A DNA stretch of 33,250 bases, from the NCBI GenBank assembly GCA_004213965.1, contig SGZI01000008.1, forward strand, positions 1-33,250. The letters are read 5' to 3'. This DNA comes from Flavobacteriales bacterium (GTDB lineage: Bacteria; Bacteroidota; Bacteroidia; Flavobacteriales; Flavobacteriaceae). Both the position numbers and the translations under genes were made by a program. Of this stretch, positions 16,131 through 26,900 are shown in pieces (positions within the stretch are counted from its first letter, which is position 1; every line of letters starts with the position of its first letter). The notes under the pieces were generated by a model. That model ran no database searches, was not told the origin of the DNA, and saw only the letters and a program-made list of their open reading frames with translations.

Positions 16131-17153
16131 TTAGAATAATCCTTTTTGACCAGTTTTTGGAGTTTTACCTAAATGCTTATATCCCAATTCTGTGACTTGA
16201 CGTCCTCTAGGCGTTCTCATTATAAAGCCTTGCTGAATCAAAAAAGGTTCATAAACTTCCTCAATGGTTTCAGAGTTTTCACTTACGGCAGTAGATAAGG
16301 TAGTAATGCCTACAGGACCTCCTCCGAATTTGTCTATAATGGTAGTTAGGATTTTGTTATCCATTTCATCAAGACCATTAATATCAACATTAAGAGCCTT
16401 TAAACTACTTTTAGTTATAGCAATATCAATAGCTCCATCCCCTTTAATTTGAGCAAAATCTCTTACTCTTCTAAGCAAAGAATTGGCAATTCTTGGAGTA
16501 CCTCTACTTCTCCCTGCAATTTCTATTGCCGCTTCCATTGAAATTTTTACATCCAAAATTTTTGCACTCCTTTCAATTATACCAGATAACAGTTCTGCAG
16601 AATAATATTCAAGTCTATTGCTAATTCCAAATCTAGCTCGCATTGGAGCAGTTAATAATCCTGATCTTGTCGTCGCTCCAACTAGAGTGAAAGGATTTAA
16701 ATTAAGTTCTACAGATCTTGCATTTGGACCAGACTCTATCATAATATCAATCTTATAATCTTCCATAGCAGAATATAAATATTCTTCAACTACTGGGCTT
16801 AACCTATGAATTTCGTCAATAAATAAAACATCTCTTTCTTCAAGGTTAGTTAATAGTCCTGCTAAATCGGCTGGCTTATCTAAAACAGGGCCTGATGTTA
16901 CCTTAACTGCTACTTCAAGTTCATGTGCTAAAATATGGGCTAGAGTAGTTTTTCCAAGTCCTGGAGGGCCGTGAAATAAAGTATGATCTAGTGCATCACC
17001 TCTTTGATTTGAGGCTTGAACAAAAATCTTCAAATTTTCAATAACTTGGTCCTGACCACTAAAATCATCAAAAGAACTAGGTCTTAAATTATTCTCAAAC
17101 TCCTTCTCTTCAGTAGATAAATTAACAGAAGAAGGATCTAAATTTTCGTTCAT
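16131..17153 (-). CDS. ruvB: Holliday junction ATP-dependent helicase RuvB
   Basis: 340 residues, the usual length. Order: N-terminal [19 protein letters not shown], Walker [10 protein letters not shown] (62-70), Walker [11 protein letters not shown] (109-118, Asp113/Glu114), sensor 1 [21 protein letters not shown] with the arginine-finger region, sensor 2 [20 protein letters not shown], and a C-terminal winged-helix with the signature [17 protein letters not shown] and [18 protein letters not shown]. RuvB hexamers drive branch migration with RuvA. It begins 26 bases after coxA, so it may be read through from the respiratory operon. No ruvC is nearby. Confidence 0.98.
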   Translation of the reverse strand: MNENLDPSSVNLSTEEKEFENNLRPSSFDDFSGQDQVIENLKIFVQASNQRGDALDHTLFHGPPGLGKTTLAHILAHELEVAVKVTSGPVLDKPADLAGLLTNLEERDVLFIDEIHRLSPVVEEYLYSAMEDYKIDIMIESGPNARSVELNLNPFTLVGATTRSGLLTAPMRARFGISNRLEYYSAELLSGIIERSAKILDVKISMEAAIEIAGRSRGTPRIANSLLRRVRDFAQIKGDGAIDIAITKSSLKALNVDINGLDEMDNKILTTIIDKFGGGPVGITTLSTAVSENSETIEEVYEPFLIQQGFIMRTPRGRQVTELGYKHLGKTPKTGQKGLF

Positions 17154-17179
17154 AACTACAATGTATGAAAAAAATCTAT

Positions 17180-18964
17180 TTAATACTCTTCTTCTCCTTT
17201 TTTAAGTGGGATGTGTTGAGGGACAAAATCTTCTTTATATCCAGGCTTACTATAATCATACGGCCATCTATGAACCTCTGGAATTTTACCTTGCCAATTT
17301 CCATGAATATGCTTCATTGATGCTGTCCATTCTAGAGTAGTAGAATTCCATGGATTTTGAGGGGATTTTTTTCCGTAATACATACTATGGAAAAAATTAT
17401 ATAAGAAAACTATTTGTATTAATGCTCCAATTATTGCAAATACAGTAATTATTGTATTGGTGTCTGCTAAATCATCAAATAATGGAAAGTTTGAATTAGT
17501 ATAATATCTTCTAGGCAATCCTGCCATTCCAATAAAATGCATTGGGAAAAATATACCATAAGCACAAATTGCCGTTACCCAGAAGTGTATATAGCCTAAA
17601 TTTTTATTCATCATTCGTCCAAACATCATTGGGAACCAATGATAAATTCCTGCAAGCATTCCATACAATGCAGAAATTCCCATAACCAAATGGAAGTGAG
17701 CAACTACAAAGTAAGTGTCATGCACATTAATATCTAGCGCACTATCCCCAAGAATTAAACCTGTTACACCTCCAGTTATAAAAGTTGACACAAAAGCTAT
17801 TGCAAATAATACTGGTGGATTAAATTGAATATTTGCTTTCCATAAAGTTGTAATATAGTTAAAAGCTTTAACCGCAGATGGAATTGCAATTAGTAAAGTT
17901 GTAAAAGTAAAAACTGAACCTAAAAATGGATTCATTCCTGTGATAAACATATGATGACCCCATACAATAGTTGATAAAAAGGCAATTGCAAGAATTGACA
18001 TAACCATAGCCTTGTAACCAAAAATTGGTTTTCTTGAATGGGTCGCAATTACTTCAGAAGCAATCCCAAGAGCAGGTAATAAAACGATATATACTTCTGG
18101 ATGACCTAGGAACCAAAATAAGTGTTCAAATAAAATTGGAGAACCTCCTTGATAATGTAAAACTTCACCTTGAATGAAAATATCTGACAAGAAAAATGAT
18201 GTTCCAAAACTCCTATCCATTATTAGTAATAGTGCTGCTGATAATAAAACAGGAAAAGAAATCACACCAATAATTGCAGTAATAAAAAAGGCCCATATAG
18301 TTAATGGCATTCTTGTTAAAGACATTCCTTTAGTCCTTAAATTAATAATTGTGACAATATAATTTAGAGATCCTAAAAGAGATGATGCAATAAAAACAGC
18401 CATTGACACTAACCATAATGTCATACCTAATCCAGATCCTGGTTGTGCTATCTCTAATGCACTAAGGGGTGGATATATAGTCCAGCCTGCTGCTGCTGGT
18501 CCAGCTTCAACAAATATTGATGCAACCATAAGAACAGTTGAAATAAAAAACAACCAATATGCAATCATATTTAAAAATCCTGTAGCCATATCTCTAGCTC
18601 CTAATTGCAGAGGAATCAGGAGGTTACTAAATGTTCCGCTTAGCCCCGCTGTTAATACAAAAAATACCATGATGGTGCCATGCATAGTTACCAGTGCTAA
18701 ATATATATCTGCATCCATTACTCCTTCTGGAGCCCATTTGCCCAATAAAAATTCAAAAATTATATTTGGCTCTTCAGGCCATGCTATTTGCATTCTAATT
18801 AATGATGACATCAGAATTCCTATAATTCCCATAAATATCACTCCTGTAAAAAGATATTGCTTAGCAATCATCTTATGATCTTGACTAAAAATATACTTTG
18901 TAATAAAGGTTTCTTTATGATGATGTTCGTGATGGTCTTTATCAAATACTATATATTCTGACAT
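17180..18964 (-). CDS. coxA: Cytochrome c oxidase subunit I (aa3-type)
   Basis: 594 residues, twelve membrane helices. This is the catalytic subunit holding heme a, heme a3 and CuB. Visible elements: [19 protein letters not shown] (low-spin heme His), [14 protein letters not shown] (D-channel Asp and Asn), [20 protein letters not shown] (about 280-300, CuB His, cross-linked Tyr and the E of the A1-type D-pathway), [11 protein letters not shown] (CuB His pair), and [15 protein letters not shown] (heme a3 and a His). These mark it as an A-type proton-pumping oxidase. The N terminus has an unusual cluster of five histidines (DHHEHHHKE, residues 10-18). The gene is 10 bases downstream of coxB. 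Also known as ctaD. Confidence 0.98.
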   Translation of the reverse strand: MSEYIVFDKDHHEHHHKETFITKYIFSQDHKMIAKQYLFTGVIFMGIIGILMSSLIRMQIAWPEEPNIIFEFLLGKWAPEGVMDADIYLALVTMHGTIMVFFVLTAGLSGTFSNLLIPLQLGARDMATGFLNMIAYWLFFISTVLMVASIFVEAGPAAAGWTIYPPLSALEIAQPGSGLGMTLWLVSMAVFIASSLLGSLNYIVTIINLRTKGMSLTRMPLTIWAFFITAIIGVISFPVLLSAALLLIMDRSFGTSFFLSDIFIQGEVLHYQGGSPILFEHLFWFLGHPEVYIVLLPALGIASEVIATHSRKPIFGYKAMVMSILAIAFLSTIVWGHHMFITGMNPFLGSVFTFTTLLIAIPSAVKAFNYITTLWKANIQFNPPVLFAIAFVSTFITGGVTGLILGDSALDINVHDTYFVVAHFHLVMGISALYGMLAGIYHWFPMMFGRMMNKNLGYIHFWVTAICAYGIFFPMHFIGMAGLPRRYYTNSNFPLFDDLADTNTIITVFAIIGALIQIVFLYNFFHSMYYGKKSPQNPWNSTTLEWTASMKHIHGNWQGKIPEVHRWPYDYSKPGYKEDFVPQHIPLKKGEEEY

Positions 18965-18974
18965 ATCTTATATT

Positions 18975-20060
18975 TTAATTTTGAGCAATTAATGAGTTCT
19001 TAAATACAGTCTGTTGACTAATCCATTTATCAAAATCTTCCTGGGATTCAACAATAATTTTCATCTGCATATTATAATGAGATTTCCCACAAATTTTATT
19101 ACAAATAAGCACATAATCAAAATCATATGGATCTAGAGGTTCTTCGCCTTTTTTAATTAACTCTTTACTTTTTTCATCTCTAATCTCGTTGATTGTAAGT
19201 ACTTTATCAATCATTTTTGGAGTATTTCTCATTTCCTCAGTTGTCATAGTAGGGGTTAATAAAAACTGTGTTATCATTCCTGGGACACAATTCATCTGTG
19301 CTCTAAAATGAGGCATATATGCTGAATGTAGAACATCCTGTGATCTCATTTTAAACAGTACTGGCTTATTTACTGGTAAATGTAATTCAGTAGTAATTAT
19401 ATCATCACTAGCATTAGGATCTGACTCATCGATTCCTAGAATATTTGCACGATCCATATCAATTAATCTAACATTTGATTTGCCTAAAGAATTATCATTT
19501 CCAGCATATCTTGCTTTCCAATTAAATTGCTGAGCATATAATTCAACTACCATAGGATCATCATCTTCTGATATGTTCATTACATCAGCCCAAGTTAAAA
19601 GACCATAAGTAATAAATCCTGTAAGAACTACCGCTGGTATGATTGTCCAAATAAGTTCAAGTTTATGATTGTCAGTGTAAAATAACGCCTTATTCCCTTG
19701 CTTCCCTTTGTATTTATAAGCAAAAAAGTGAAGAAAAAATTGTGTAATTGTTTGTACAAAGAAAATTAGTGCTAGCGTCCAAATCATTAAGGTATCATTT
19801 TCTACACCATGTTCTGATGCTGCATTGGTTATTAGAGGGAAATGACCATATTTAACTACACATATTATTGTAATAAGATAGATAAAAGCCAAAAAGCCTA
19901 ACATTAATCTAGCATTAATTCTATTATCCTTATCATTGGCAATTTGAGAATCATCAATTTTTTCTCCTTTCAAGGCACGAGTCAAATCAAAGATTTTGAT
20001 CATTTGCCAAATTGCAATTGAAATAAAAACTAATGTTAATGTTATAAATAATGTAATCAT
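18975..20060 (-). CDS. coxB: Cytochrome c oxidase subunit II with CuA site
   Basis: 361 residues. Subunit II takes electrons from cytochrome c at its binuclear CuA centre. The full ligand set is seen: VLHSAYMPHF (first His), and C-NKI-C-GKS-H-YN-M (about 318-330), i.e. C-x3-C-x3-H-x2-M. The aromatic electron-entry region is DPMVVELYAQQFNWKARY. Unlike the two-helix norm, four hydrophobic segments precede the CuA domain (about 2-20, 50-70, 90-115, 137-160), an N-terminal extension seen in this phylum. There is no fused cytochrome c domain, so electrons must come from ActA/ActE or a separate cytochrome. Also known as ctaC. It lies 15 bases after actF. Confidence 0.97.
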   Translation of the reverse strand: MITLFITLTLVFISIAIWQMIKIFDLTRALKGEKIDDSQIANDKDNRINARLMLGFLAFIYLITIICVVKYGHFPLITNAASEHGVENDTLMIWTLALIFFVQTITQFFLHFFAYKYKGKQGNKALFYTDNHKLELIWTIIPAVVLTGFITYGLLTWADVMNISEDDDPMVVELYAQQFNWKARYAGNDNSLGKSNVRLIDMDRANILGIDESDPNASDDIITTELHLPVNKPVLFKMRSQDVLHSAYMPHFRAQMNCVPGMITQFLLTPTMTTEEMRNTPKMIDKVLTINEIRDEKSKELIKKGEEPLDPYDFDYVLICNKICGKSHYNMQMKIIVESQEDFDKWISQQTVFKNSLIAQN

Positions 20061-20075
20061 TTCTATAATATAATT

Positions 20076-21398
20076 TTAATAATGAAAATGTTCACTTTCC
20101 TTTATATAAGGATTGCCTTTTGCTAAAAGAGGGGCCTTAGAAAGAGAGTAAAAAACTAATATTAAAAACAATCCTGCAAAAAATGCTAATGCACTTATTT
20201 CAGCCAACCCAAACCCATATCTATCAACAACTGTTGCAGGCATAATCATCATATATACATCCATATAATGTCCTATAAGTATTATGCTACCAGCCATTAC
20301 TATAAACCAAGGTATCCTTTTATAATCACTATTCATTAACAATAAGAATGGGAAAATAAAATTAAGTGCAAACATAGTAAAAAATGGGATAGTATAATCT
20401 TCAATTCTTGTAATAAAATACGTTACCTCTTCAGGAATATTTGCATACCATATTAACATAAATTGAGAAAACCATAAATATGCCCAAAATACACTAAAGC
20501 CAAACATATATTTTGCTAAATCATGAAGATGGCTGTCATTAACAAATTTCATATATCCCTGAGATTTTAAATATATTGTTAACAATGCTATTGTAGTAAC
20601 TCCACTTACTACCATACTTGCAAATAGATACCATCCAAACAATGTGCTAAACCAATGTGGGTCTACACTCATTACCCAGTCCCATGACATCATTGATTCT
20701 GTATATATATAAAATACTAAGAAACCTGCAGAGATTTGAAAATTTCTTTTAAAATTCCTATTATCTTTTGCAAGATCTTGAGCAATAGAAAATTTTCTAC
20801 TAAAATATCTATAAAGACTCCATCCTCCTATGAATATTAATGCTCTTATTAAGAATGCCGATTTATTTAACCATCCTGATTTTCCTTGGATTAACTTATC
20901 ATGAGCTACAACATCAGGGTCCATCCATATGAAAAGATGTTTGTCAGCAAAAAATGCTATAGCAATTACAATTAAAGCTCCAGGTAATAAATAATAAGTT
21001 ATAGCCTGCATTACTCTAAATAATACTGGTGACCATCCTGCTTGTGATGCATATTGAATTGCATAAAATGCTAATACTCCTAATGATATCATCATAAAGA
21101 AAAAAGCTGCTACGTATAAAGCAGCATATGGTCGATTATGAATTTGATGCATAACATGTTCTGCATGCTCATCCTTATGTGAAGATTCATGTGCATCATT
21201 GTGATGCTCTTCATTAGCTTCTTCCATATGAGCTGTTTCATCGCCATGAGATGAACCATGAGAAGATTCATGCGCTAGCATTTCTTTCACTTGGTCAAGA
21301 GTTTTATGAGATTCCATATAGCTATATATCCAACCTATACTTCCTAATAAAATTAGTGCCAGTGAAAAAATCTTAATACCATTTGAAATTTTATACAT
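20076..21398 (-). CDS. actF: Alternative Complex III subunit ActF (membrane, quinone-site type)
   Basis: 440 residues with about ten membrane helices; the NrfD/PsrC-like partner of ActC in the quinol:cytochrome c oxidoreductase. After a first helix (about 9-27) comes an extracytoplasmic segment with twelve histidines in residues 43-87 (ESSHGSSHGDETAHMEEANE and on to VMHQIH). The remaining helices follow, including SMMSWDWVMSVDPHWFSTLFGWYLF, a stretch typical of this family. It is the last act gene, followed by coxB, an order usual for Bacteroidota. ActF has no cofactor; whether it helps proton translocation is debated in the literature. Metal binding by the His-rich segment is not established. 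Confidence 0.94.
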   Translation of the reverse strand: MYKISNGIKIFSLALILLGSIGWIYSYMESHKTLDQVKEMLAHESSHGSSHGDETAHMEEANEEHHNDAHESSHKDEHAEHVMHQIHNRPYAALYVAAFFFMMISLGVLAFYAIQYASQAGWSPVLFRVMQAITYYLLPGALIVIAIAFFADKHLFIWMDPDVVAHDKLIQGKSGWLNKSAFLIRALIFIGGWSLYRYFSRKFSIAQDLAKDNRNFKRNFQISAGFLVFYIYTESMMSWDWVMSVDPHWFSTLFGWYLFASMVVSGVTTIALLTIYLKSQGYMKFVNDSHLHDLAKYMFGFSVFWAYLWFSQFMLIWYANIPEEVTYFITRIEDYTIPFFTMFALNFIFPFLLLMNSDYKRIPWFIVMAGSIILIGHYMDVYMMIMPATVVDRYGFGLAEISALAFFAGLFLILVFYSLSKAPLLAKGNPYIKESEHFHY

Positions 21399-21399
21399 A

Positions 21400-21960
21400 C
21401 TATTTTTTTAAATCTGATTTTAATTTCATCACATACGATGTTACAAGCCATCTTTCCTTTTCATTTAATTGATTTGCGTATGAGCCCATAGTATTCCTTC
21501 CATAATATATTACATGATATACACTTCCTTCAGTAATATCTCTGCCTTCATCTAAATAGCTTGGGATACCTAATATTTTTTCTCTTTTCATTAAAATACC
21601 TTGCCCATCACCCTTATTCCCATGACAAACACCACAATAAATATCATATAATTCCTTTGCCTTTGCCACATTAATTTCATTACTCTCTAATGGATTTGTT
21701 AAATTTACTTTTGCTAGGTCATATCCAGAATTTGAATCCTCATACTGATAAAGAGAATGTCCTCTAGGGATAGTTCCTTCAACAGGGTTTAATGCAGTCT
21801 GATTATTTTCAAAAAGAGCGTTTTCTGCATAAGTTTCATATCCAACAGATTCATACATGTTTGGCATAAACTCATAATTTGGAGACTCATTATTCTTACA
21901 TGAACTAAGAGTTAATGTTATGGCAATCAATAATATTTTATATCCTATTCTCATATACAT
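21400..21960 (-). CDS. actE: Alternative Complex III subunit ActE, mono-heme cytochrome c lipoprotein
   Basis: 186 residues. A signal peptide ends in a lipobox-like TLSSC (Cys21), so the protein should be a lipid-anchored periplasmic cytochrome. The heme site is CGVCH (Cys109, Cys112, His113) and the likely axial methionine is Met158 in GRNTMGSYANQL. ActE carries electrons out of the complex towards the oxidase. ATG at 21958-21960 follows the actD stop directly; a second ATG two codons later is equally possible and would give a more ordinary signal peptide (MRIGYKILLIAIT). It lies between actD and actF with no gaps. Confidence 0.94.
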   Translation of the reverse strand: MYMRIGYKILLIAITLTLSSCKNNESPNYEFMPNMYESVGYETYAENALFENNQTALNPVEGTIPRGHSLYQYEDSNSGYDLAKVNLTNPLESNEINVAKAKELYDIYCGVCHGNKGDGQGILMKREKILGIPSYLDEGRDITEGSVYHVIYYGRNTMGSYANQLNEKERWLVTSYVMKLKSDLKK

Positions 21961-22494
21961 TTAATGTGCTTTTGAATCAACAATATTAATTTCAACAGCT
22001 CCAGAATCTTTTAATATTTTCTTTAATTTTCCTGTAACTTCATCTACAGTTATTTCAACTAAAAAATGATCATCAGTAGTCCTAGGATCAGGATTTTCTG
22101 CAGTTTTAAATGGCCACATTCTACTTCTAAGATAAAAAGTTATAACCATCAGATGAGCAGCAAAAAATACCGTCAATTCAAACATTATTGGAACAAAGGC
22201 TGGCATATTTTCAATATAGCTAAAGCTAGGCTTGCCTCCAATATTTTGAGGCCAGTCAGTAATCATTGTAAAGTTCATCATTAAAATAGCAACTGTAATT
22301 CCAAGACATCCATAGATAAATGATGCAATGGCAATTCTAGTTGGCTCCAACCCTAATACCTTGTCAAGCCCATGAACAGGGAATGGCGTATAGACTTCTT
22401 CTATGTGATAATTGTTTTCACGAATAGTCTTAACAGCAGACAATAAAATATCATCATCATTATAAAAAGCACGAACTATTTTTGAAGCTTTCAT
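21961..22494 (-). CDS. actD: Alternative Complex III subunit ActD (DUF3341)
   Basis: 177 residues. The pattern is typical of DUF3341: VRAFYNDDDILLSAVKTIRENNYHIEEVYTPFPVHGLDKVLGL near the N terminus, then two membrane helices (about 52-76 and 98-120), and a short C-terminal domain. ActD anchors at the membrane beside ActC and binds no cofactor. The start overlaps the actC stop as ATGA (22491-22494), a translational-coupling overlap, and actE follows at once. The function rests on the known act operon order and family membership. Confidence 0.95.
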   Translation of the reverse strand: MKASKIVRAFYNDDDILLSAVKTIRENNYHIEEVYTPFPVHGLDKVLGLEPTRIAIASFIYGCLGITVAILMMNFTMITDWPQNIGGKPSFSYIENMPAFVPIMFELTVFFAAHLMVITFYLRSRMWPFKTAENPDPRTTDDHFLVEITVDEVTGKLKKILKDSGAVEINIVDSKAH

Positions 22495-23939
22495 TTTGTT
22501 TTTTTAGTTATTATGGCTGAAGTTCTTTTATCAGCTCCCGTTCCACTTAATGACTTTCCAGATTCTCTTATTCTCTTATACTTTTCCCCTGAAGTTTTTA
22601 AAATTGTTTTAACTTCAGCTTGAGCAATTACAGGAAATGTTCTTGCATATAATAAAAACAATACAAAGAAAAATCCTATAGTTCCCATAAAAATACTTAT
22701 ATCAATAAATGTTGGAGAAAACATTGTCCAAGATGAGGGTAAATAATCTCTATGTAGAGATGTAACAATGATAACAAATCTCTCAAACCACATTCCAATA
22801 TTTACTACAATTGAAATAAAAAATGAGAACATAATACTTGTTCTTAATTTTTTAAACCACATAAATTGTGGTGAAAAAACATTACACGTCATCATTGACC
22901 AGTATGCCCAAGCATATGGCCCAGTTGCTCTATTTAAAAATGCATATTGCTCATATTCAACTCCAGAATACCATGCTATAAAAAGTTCTGTAATATATGC
23001 AACTCCAACTATGGATCCTGTAATCATTATAACAATATTCATTAATTCAATATGTTGGATAGTAATATAATCTTCTAAATTGCAAACTTTTCTCATAATA
23101 ATAAGTAATGTCTGTACCATAGCAAAACCAGAAAAAATTGCTCCTGCAACAAAATAAGGTGGGAATATTGTTGTATGCCATCCAGGAATTACTGAAGTAG
23201 CAAAATCAAAAGATACAATTGTATGTACAGATAATACTAACGGAGTTGCTAAACCAGCTAGCACCAATGATACTTCCTCAAATCTTTGCCAATCTTTTGC
23301 TCTACCTGTCCATCCAAAACTAAGTATGCTATAAATTCTTTTTTGAAAAGGCTTGATTGCTCTATCTCTAATCATTGCAAAATCGGGCAATAAACCTGTC
23401 CACCAAAATACAAGAGAAACGGACAAATAAGTAGAGATTGCAAATACATCCCATAAAAGAGGTGAATTAAAGTTTACCCAAAGTGATCCAAAAGCATTGG
23501 GAATAGGAACCATCCAGTAACCAAGCCATGGTCTTCCCATATGTATTATAGGAAATAATCCTGCTTGTATAACAGAAAATATTGTCATTGCTTCAGCTGA
23601 CCTATTAATTGCCATTCTCCATTTTTGACGAAATAAAAGCAGAACAGCTGATATTAAAGTTCCAGCATGTCCAATTCCTACCCACCAAACAAAATTTGTA
23701 ATATCCCAAGCCCATCCAACAGTCTTATTTAGTCCCCAAACTCCAATACCAGTAGATATTGTATATATGATGCATCCTACGCCCCAAAGAAACATTGCTA
23801 GCGCTATAGAAAAAACAATCCACCATTGTCTATTTGCTCTAGTCTCAACAGGCCTAGCTATATCAACAGAAACGTCATGATAAGATTTTTCTCCTGCAAC
23901 TAATGGTTTTCTAATTGGTGCTTCATAATGAGACCCCAT
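22491..23939 (-). CDS. actC: Alternative Complex III subunit ActC (NrfD/PsrC-like, quinol site)
   Basis: 482 residues with about ten membrane helices, NrfD/polysulfide-reductase membrane-subunit family. Blocks include WWIVFSIALAMFLWGVGCIIYT, VWWVGIGHAGTLISAVLLLF, PIIHMGRPWLGYWMVPIPN, LWVNFNSPLLWDVFAISTYL and VSFDFATSVIPGWHTTIFPP, which are strong markers of ActC. ActC provides the quinol-oxidation site next to the iron-sulfur chain of ActB. The C-terminal tail is basic (RIRESGKSLSGTGADKRTS). It follows actB after 18 bases and overlaps actD by 4. Confidence 0.96.
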   Translation of the reverse strand: MGSHYEAPIRKPLVAGEKSYHDVSVDIARPVETRANRQWWIVFSIALAMFLWGVGCIIYTISTGIGVWGLNKTVGWAWDITNFVWWVGIGHAGTLISAVLLLFRQKWRMAINRSAEAMTIFSVIQAGLFPIIHMGRPWLGYWMVPIPNAFGSLWVNFNSPLLWDVFAISTYLSVSLVFWWTGLLPDFAMIRDRAIKPFQKRIYSILSFGWTGRAKDWQRFEEVSLVLAGLATPLVLSVHTIVSFDFATSVIPGWHTTIFPPYFVAGAIFSGFAMVQTLLIIMRKVCNLEDYITIQHIELMNIVIMITGSIVGVAYITELFIAWYSGVEYEQYAFLNRATGPYAWAYWSMMTCNVFSPQFMWFKKLRTSIMFSFFISIVVNIGMWFERFVIIVTSLHRDYLPSSWTMFSPTFIDISIFMGTIGFFFVLFLLYARTFPVIAQAEVKTILKTSGEKYKRIRESGKSLSGTGADKRTSAIITKKTK

Positions 23940-23957
23940 ACTTTTTCTTATTATTAA

Positions 23958-26900
23958 TTATACTTTTTTTTCGTTTCTTATTTTAACTTGATAAACTACA
24001 TTTGGCTTAGTTCCAACAGAATCCAGCAAATGATAAGCTCTTTTATCATGTTTTAATTTATATATTTCACTTTCTTTTTCATTTATATCTCCAAACCTCA
24101 TTGCGCCAGTAGAACAAGCTGATGCACAGGCACAAGTATCGTTAAATTCTCCTTCAGCTACTGGTCTGCCTTCTAACTTTGCTTTCAGTATCACTGCTTG
24201 TGTATTTTGAATACAGAATGAGCATTTTTCCATCACACCTCTAGACCTTACTGTAACGTCAGGATTTAGAACCATACGTCCTAAATCATCATTCATATGA
24301 TAATCAAACTCATCATTATGATTATATAAAAACCAATTAAATCTTCTAACCTTGTAAGGACAGTTATTTGCACAGTATCTAGTCCCTACACATCTATTGT
24401 ATGCCATATGATTCTGTCCTTGTCTTCCATGACTAGTTGCTGCAACCGGGCATACAGTTTCACAAGGAGCATGATTGCAATGTTGACACATAATTGGTTG
24501 AAATGCCACTTGCGGATTTTCAGAAGGACTTTCAAGTTCTCCAAATGAAGTTAATGAGCTTCCTAGGCCACTGATGTCATCTTTCTTTTTATCATCCTGA
24601 TGAAAAGTTTCCTCTGAAGAGTAGTATCTATCTATTCTTAACCAATGCATGTCTCTACTTTTTCTAATTTCTCTTTTTCCTACAACTGGCACATTATTTT
24701 CAGCGTTACATGCAATTACACATGCTCCACATCCAGTACAAGCATTAAGATCAATTGACAAATTAAAATGATGACCAACAGACCTATCAAATTCATCCCA
24801 CAAATCAACCTTAGGAGAAGAAACAGGGGTTTCAATGTGATTTAAAGAGACAACTGTTTCAGCATTCCAGTATTTTTGATCTTTAGTATTAAATACTTCT
24901 AAACTAGTTTCTTTAAGTATTTCACCTCTACCCATTAACGTATTATGCAGCTGAATACAGGCAAACTCATGTTTTCCGTCAGTTACTTGAATTGATACTA
25001 GCTGATCTGTTTTAAAATTTTCATATAATTGATACCCATTAACTCCAGTTTTCATTTCATCTTTAACCCCCTTAGATCTTCCATACCCAAATGACAAACC
25101 GACTGTTCCTCTGGCTTGGCCTGGCTGAATTATTACAGGAGCTTTAATTGATTTATTCTTCAATTTTACAATTGCATATTTACCATTTAAACCACCATCT
25201 GCATCATGACTAGATTCTGAAAAGAAAGTACTAGGCTCTAAATATAGATCAAGTTTTTTTGCATCAAATTCTGAAATTGTCAAATAATTATCCCATGTTG
25301 TTCTTGTTAGAGGATCTGGGAATTCTTGTAGCCATGGATTATTAGCTTGCTGACCATCTCCCATCCCAATCTTAGGGTATAATGTTAACTCATACAGGTC
25401 ATTAGCTGCTGATACTTTGTTAATTAAATCATTAAGATCAGTATAATATGTTTTATCCTTTGCTGATCTTAAAAATTTACTTTTTGAAATAGAACTATTC
25501 TTGTTAGAATAGACTCCATCATGAAGGGCCTTGTCCCAATAACTATTTTCTAATATATTTTTCTTCCAATTATCCTTAACATACTGGTAATAAGACTCAT
25601 TATTATTTGACCATATTAACAGCTGATCTTGAAATTGTCTAGTATCAAATAATTTGTTGATTACTGGCTGAATTAATGATAATTCTCCATGTTTAATTTC
25701 AGCATCGCCCCATGATTCTAAATAATGTGAAGTTGCAGCAGCATAGTGAACATGGGCTGCCGTTTCATCATTCTTCATTGTAAATGAAATCGAAAGATCT
25801 ACCTTATCCAGAGCCTTAATGAATTCATTAGAATTAGGCATAGAATACACTGGGTTTACTCCAGCCATAATTAGTGCACCTATTTTACCTGTTTGCATTT
25901 GTTCAAGTAAATTGCTGACTTTAGCATCATTCCCTAAACGCGTCTTAATTATCTGATTTGGCTTAAACGCTTTACTTTTTATTTTCTCATTTATTTGAAG
26001 AACTAATTCTTGATAATTAACATCATTAATTCCTGAGACTATCACAGCATTTTTCTTGCTATTAAGAATTTCTTTAATAGTAGAATCTACTTTGTGTTGT
26101 AAATTTTCTGACAAGTTAATTTTATTATTTGTTAAAAATAACTTAGAGTATATTGCTAGAAGTATCAGCTTTTGTTCAGAAATTTTAACAGGAATTCTAC
26201 TATCTGCATTTGCTCCGCTTAATGTCATATTTGATTCAAATTGAATATGTCGTGACATTTTTCCTTTCTTGGGAATTCTATTTTTTGTATAACCATCTTC
26301 AAATCCTCCACCTTGCCAATCTCCAATAAAATCAGCTCCAATTGAGACTATTAAATCTGCACTTGAGAAATCGTAGTTTGCTAACCCTCTTTGGCCATAT
26401 CTATTTTCAAATGCGTCTAAAGCTGCTGACTCAGAAATAGTGTCATATGTGATATGATCTACATTAGCATATTTGTTTTTAAATTCATCAATTAATTTAT
26501 TTGTAGAAGGGCTTGCAAATGTTTGCGTTAATAGGACAATTGATTTTGATGAATTATCAATCTCCTTTAATTTTCTTTTAGTCTCAAAATCAAATTCAGT
26601 CCATGAAATAGGTAGGCCATTTTTAATAGGTTGTGCTAATCTTCCGCTGTCATATAAATCTAATATTGATGCATGAACTCTTGCATTTGCAGAAGAAGAT
26701 GGAGCTGTTGTATTTCCCTCAATTTTTATTGGTCTTCCTTCTCTATTCTTGACTAATATGTTTGCAAAATCATAGCCATTTGATATAGTTGTTGCATAAA
26801 AATTTGCTAATCCCGGTACAATTTCATTAGGCTGTACAACATATGGTATAGATTGAATAACAGGTCCCTCACAAGCAGCAAGTGTAGCAGCAGCTGTGCT

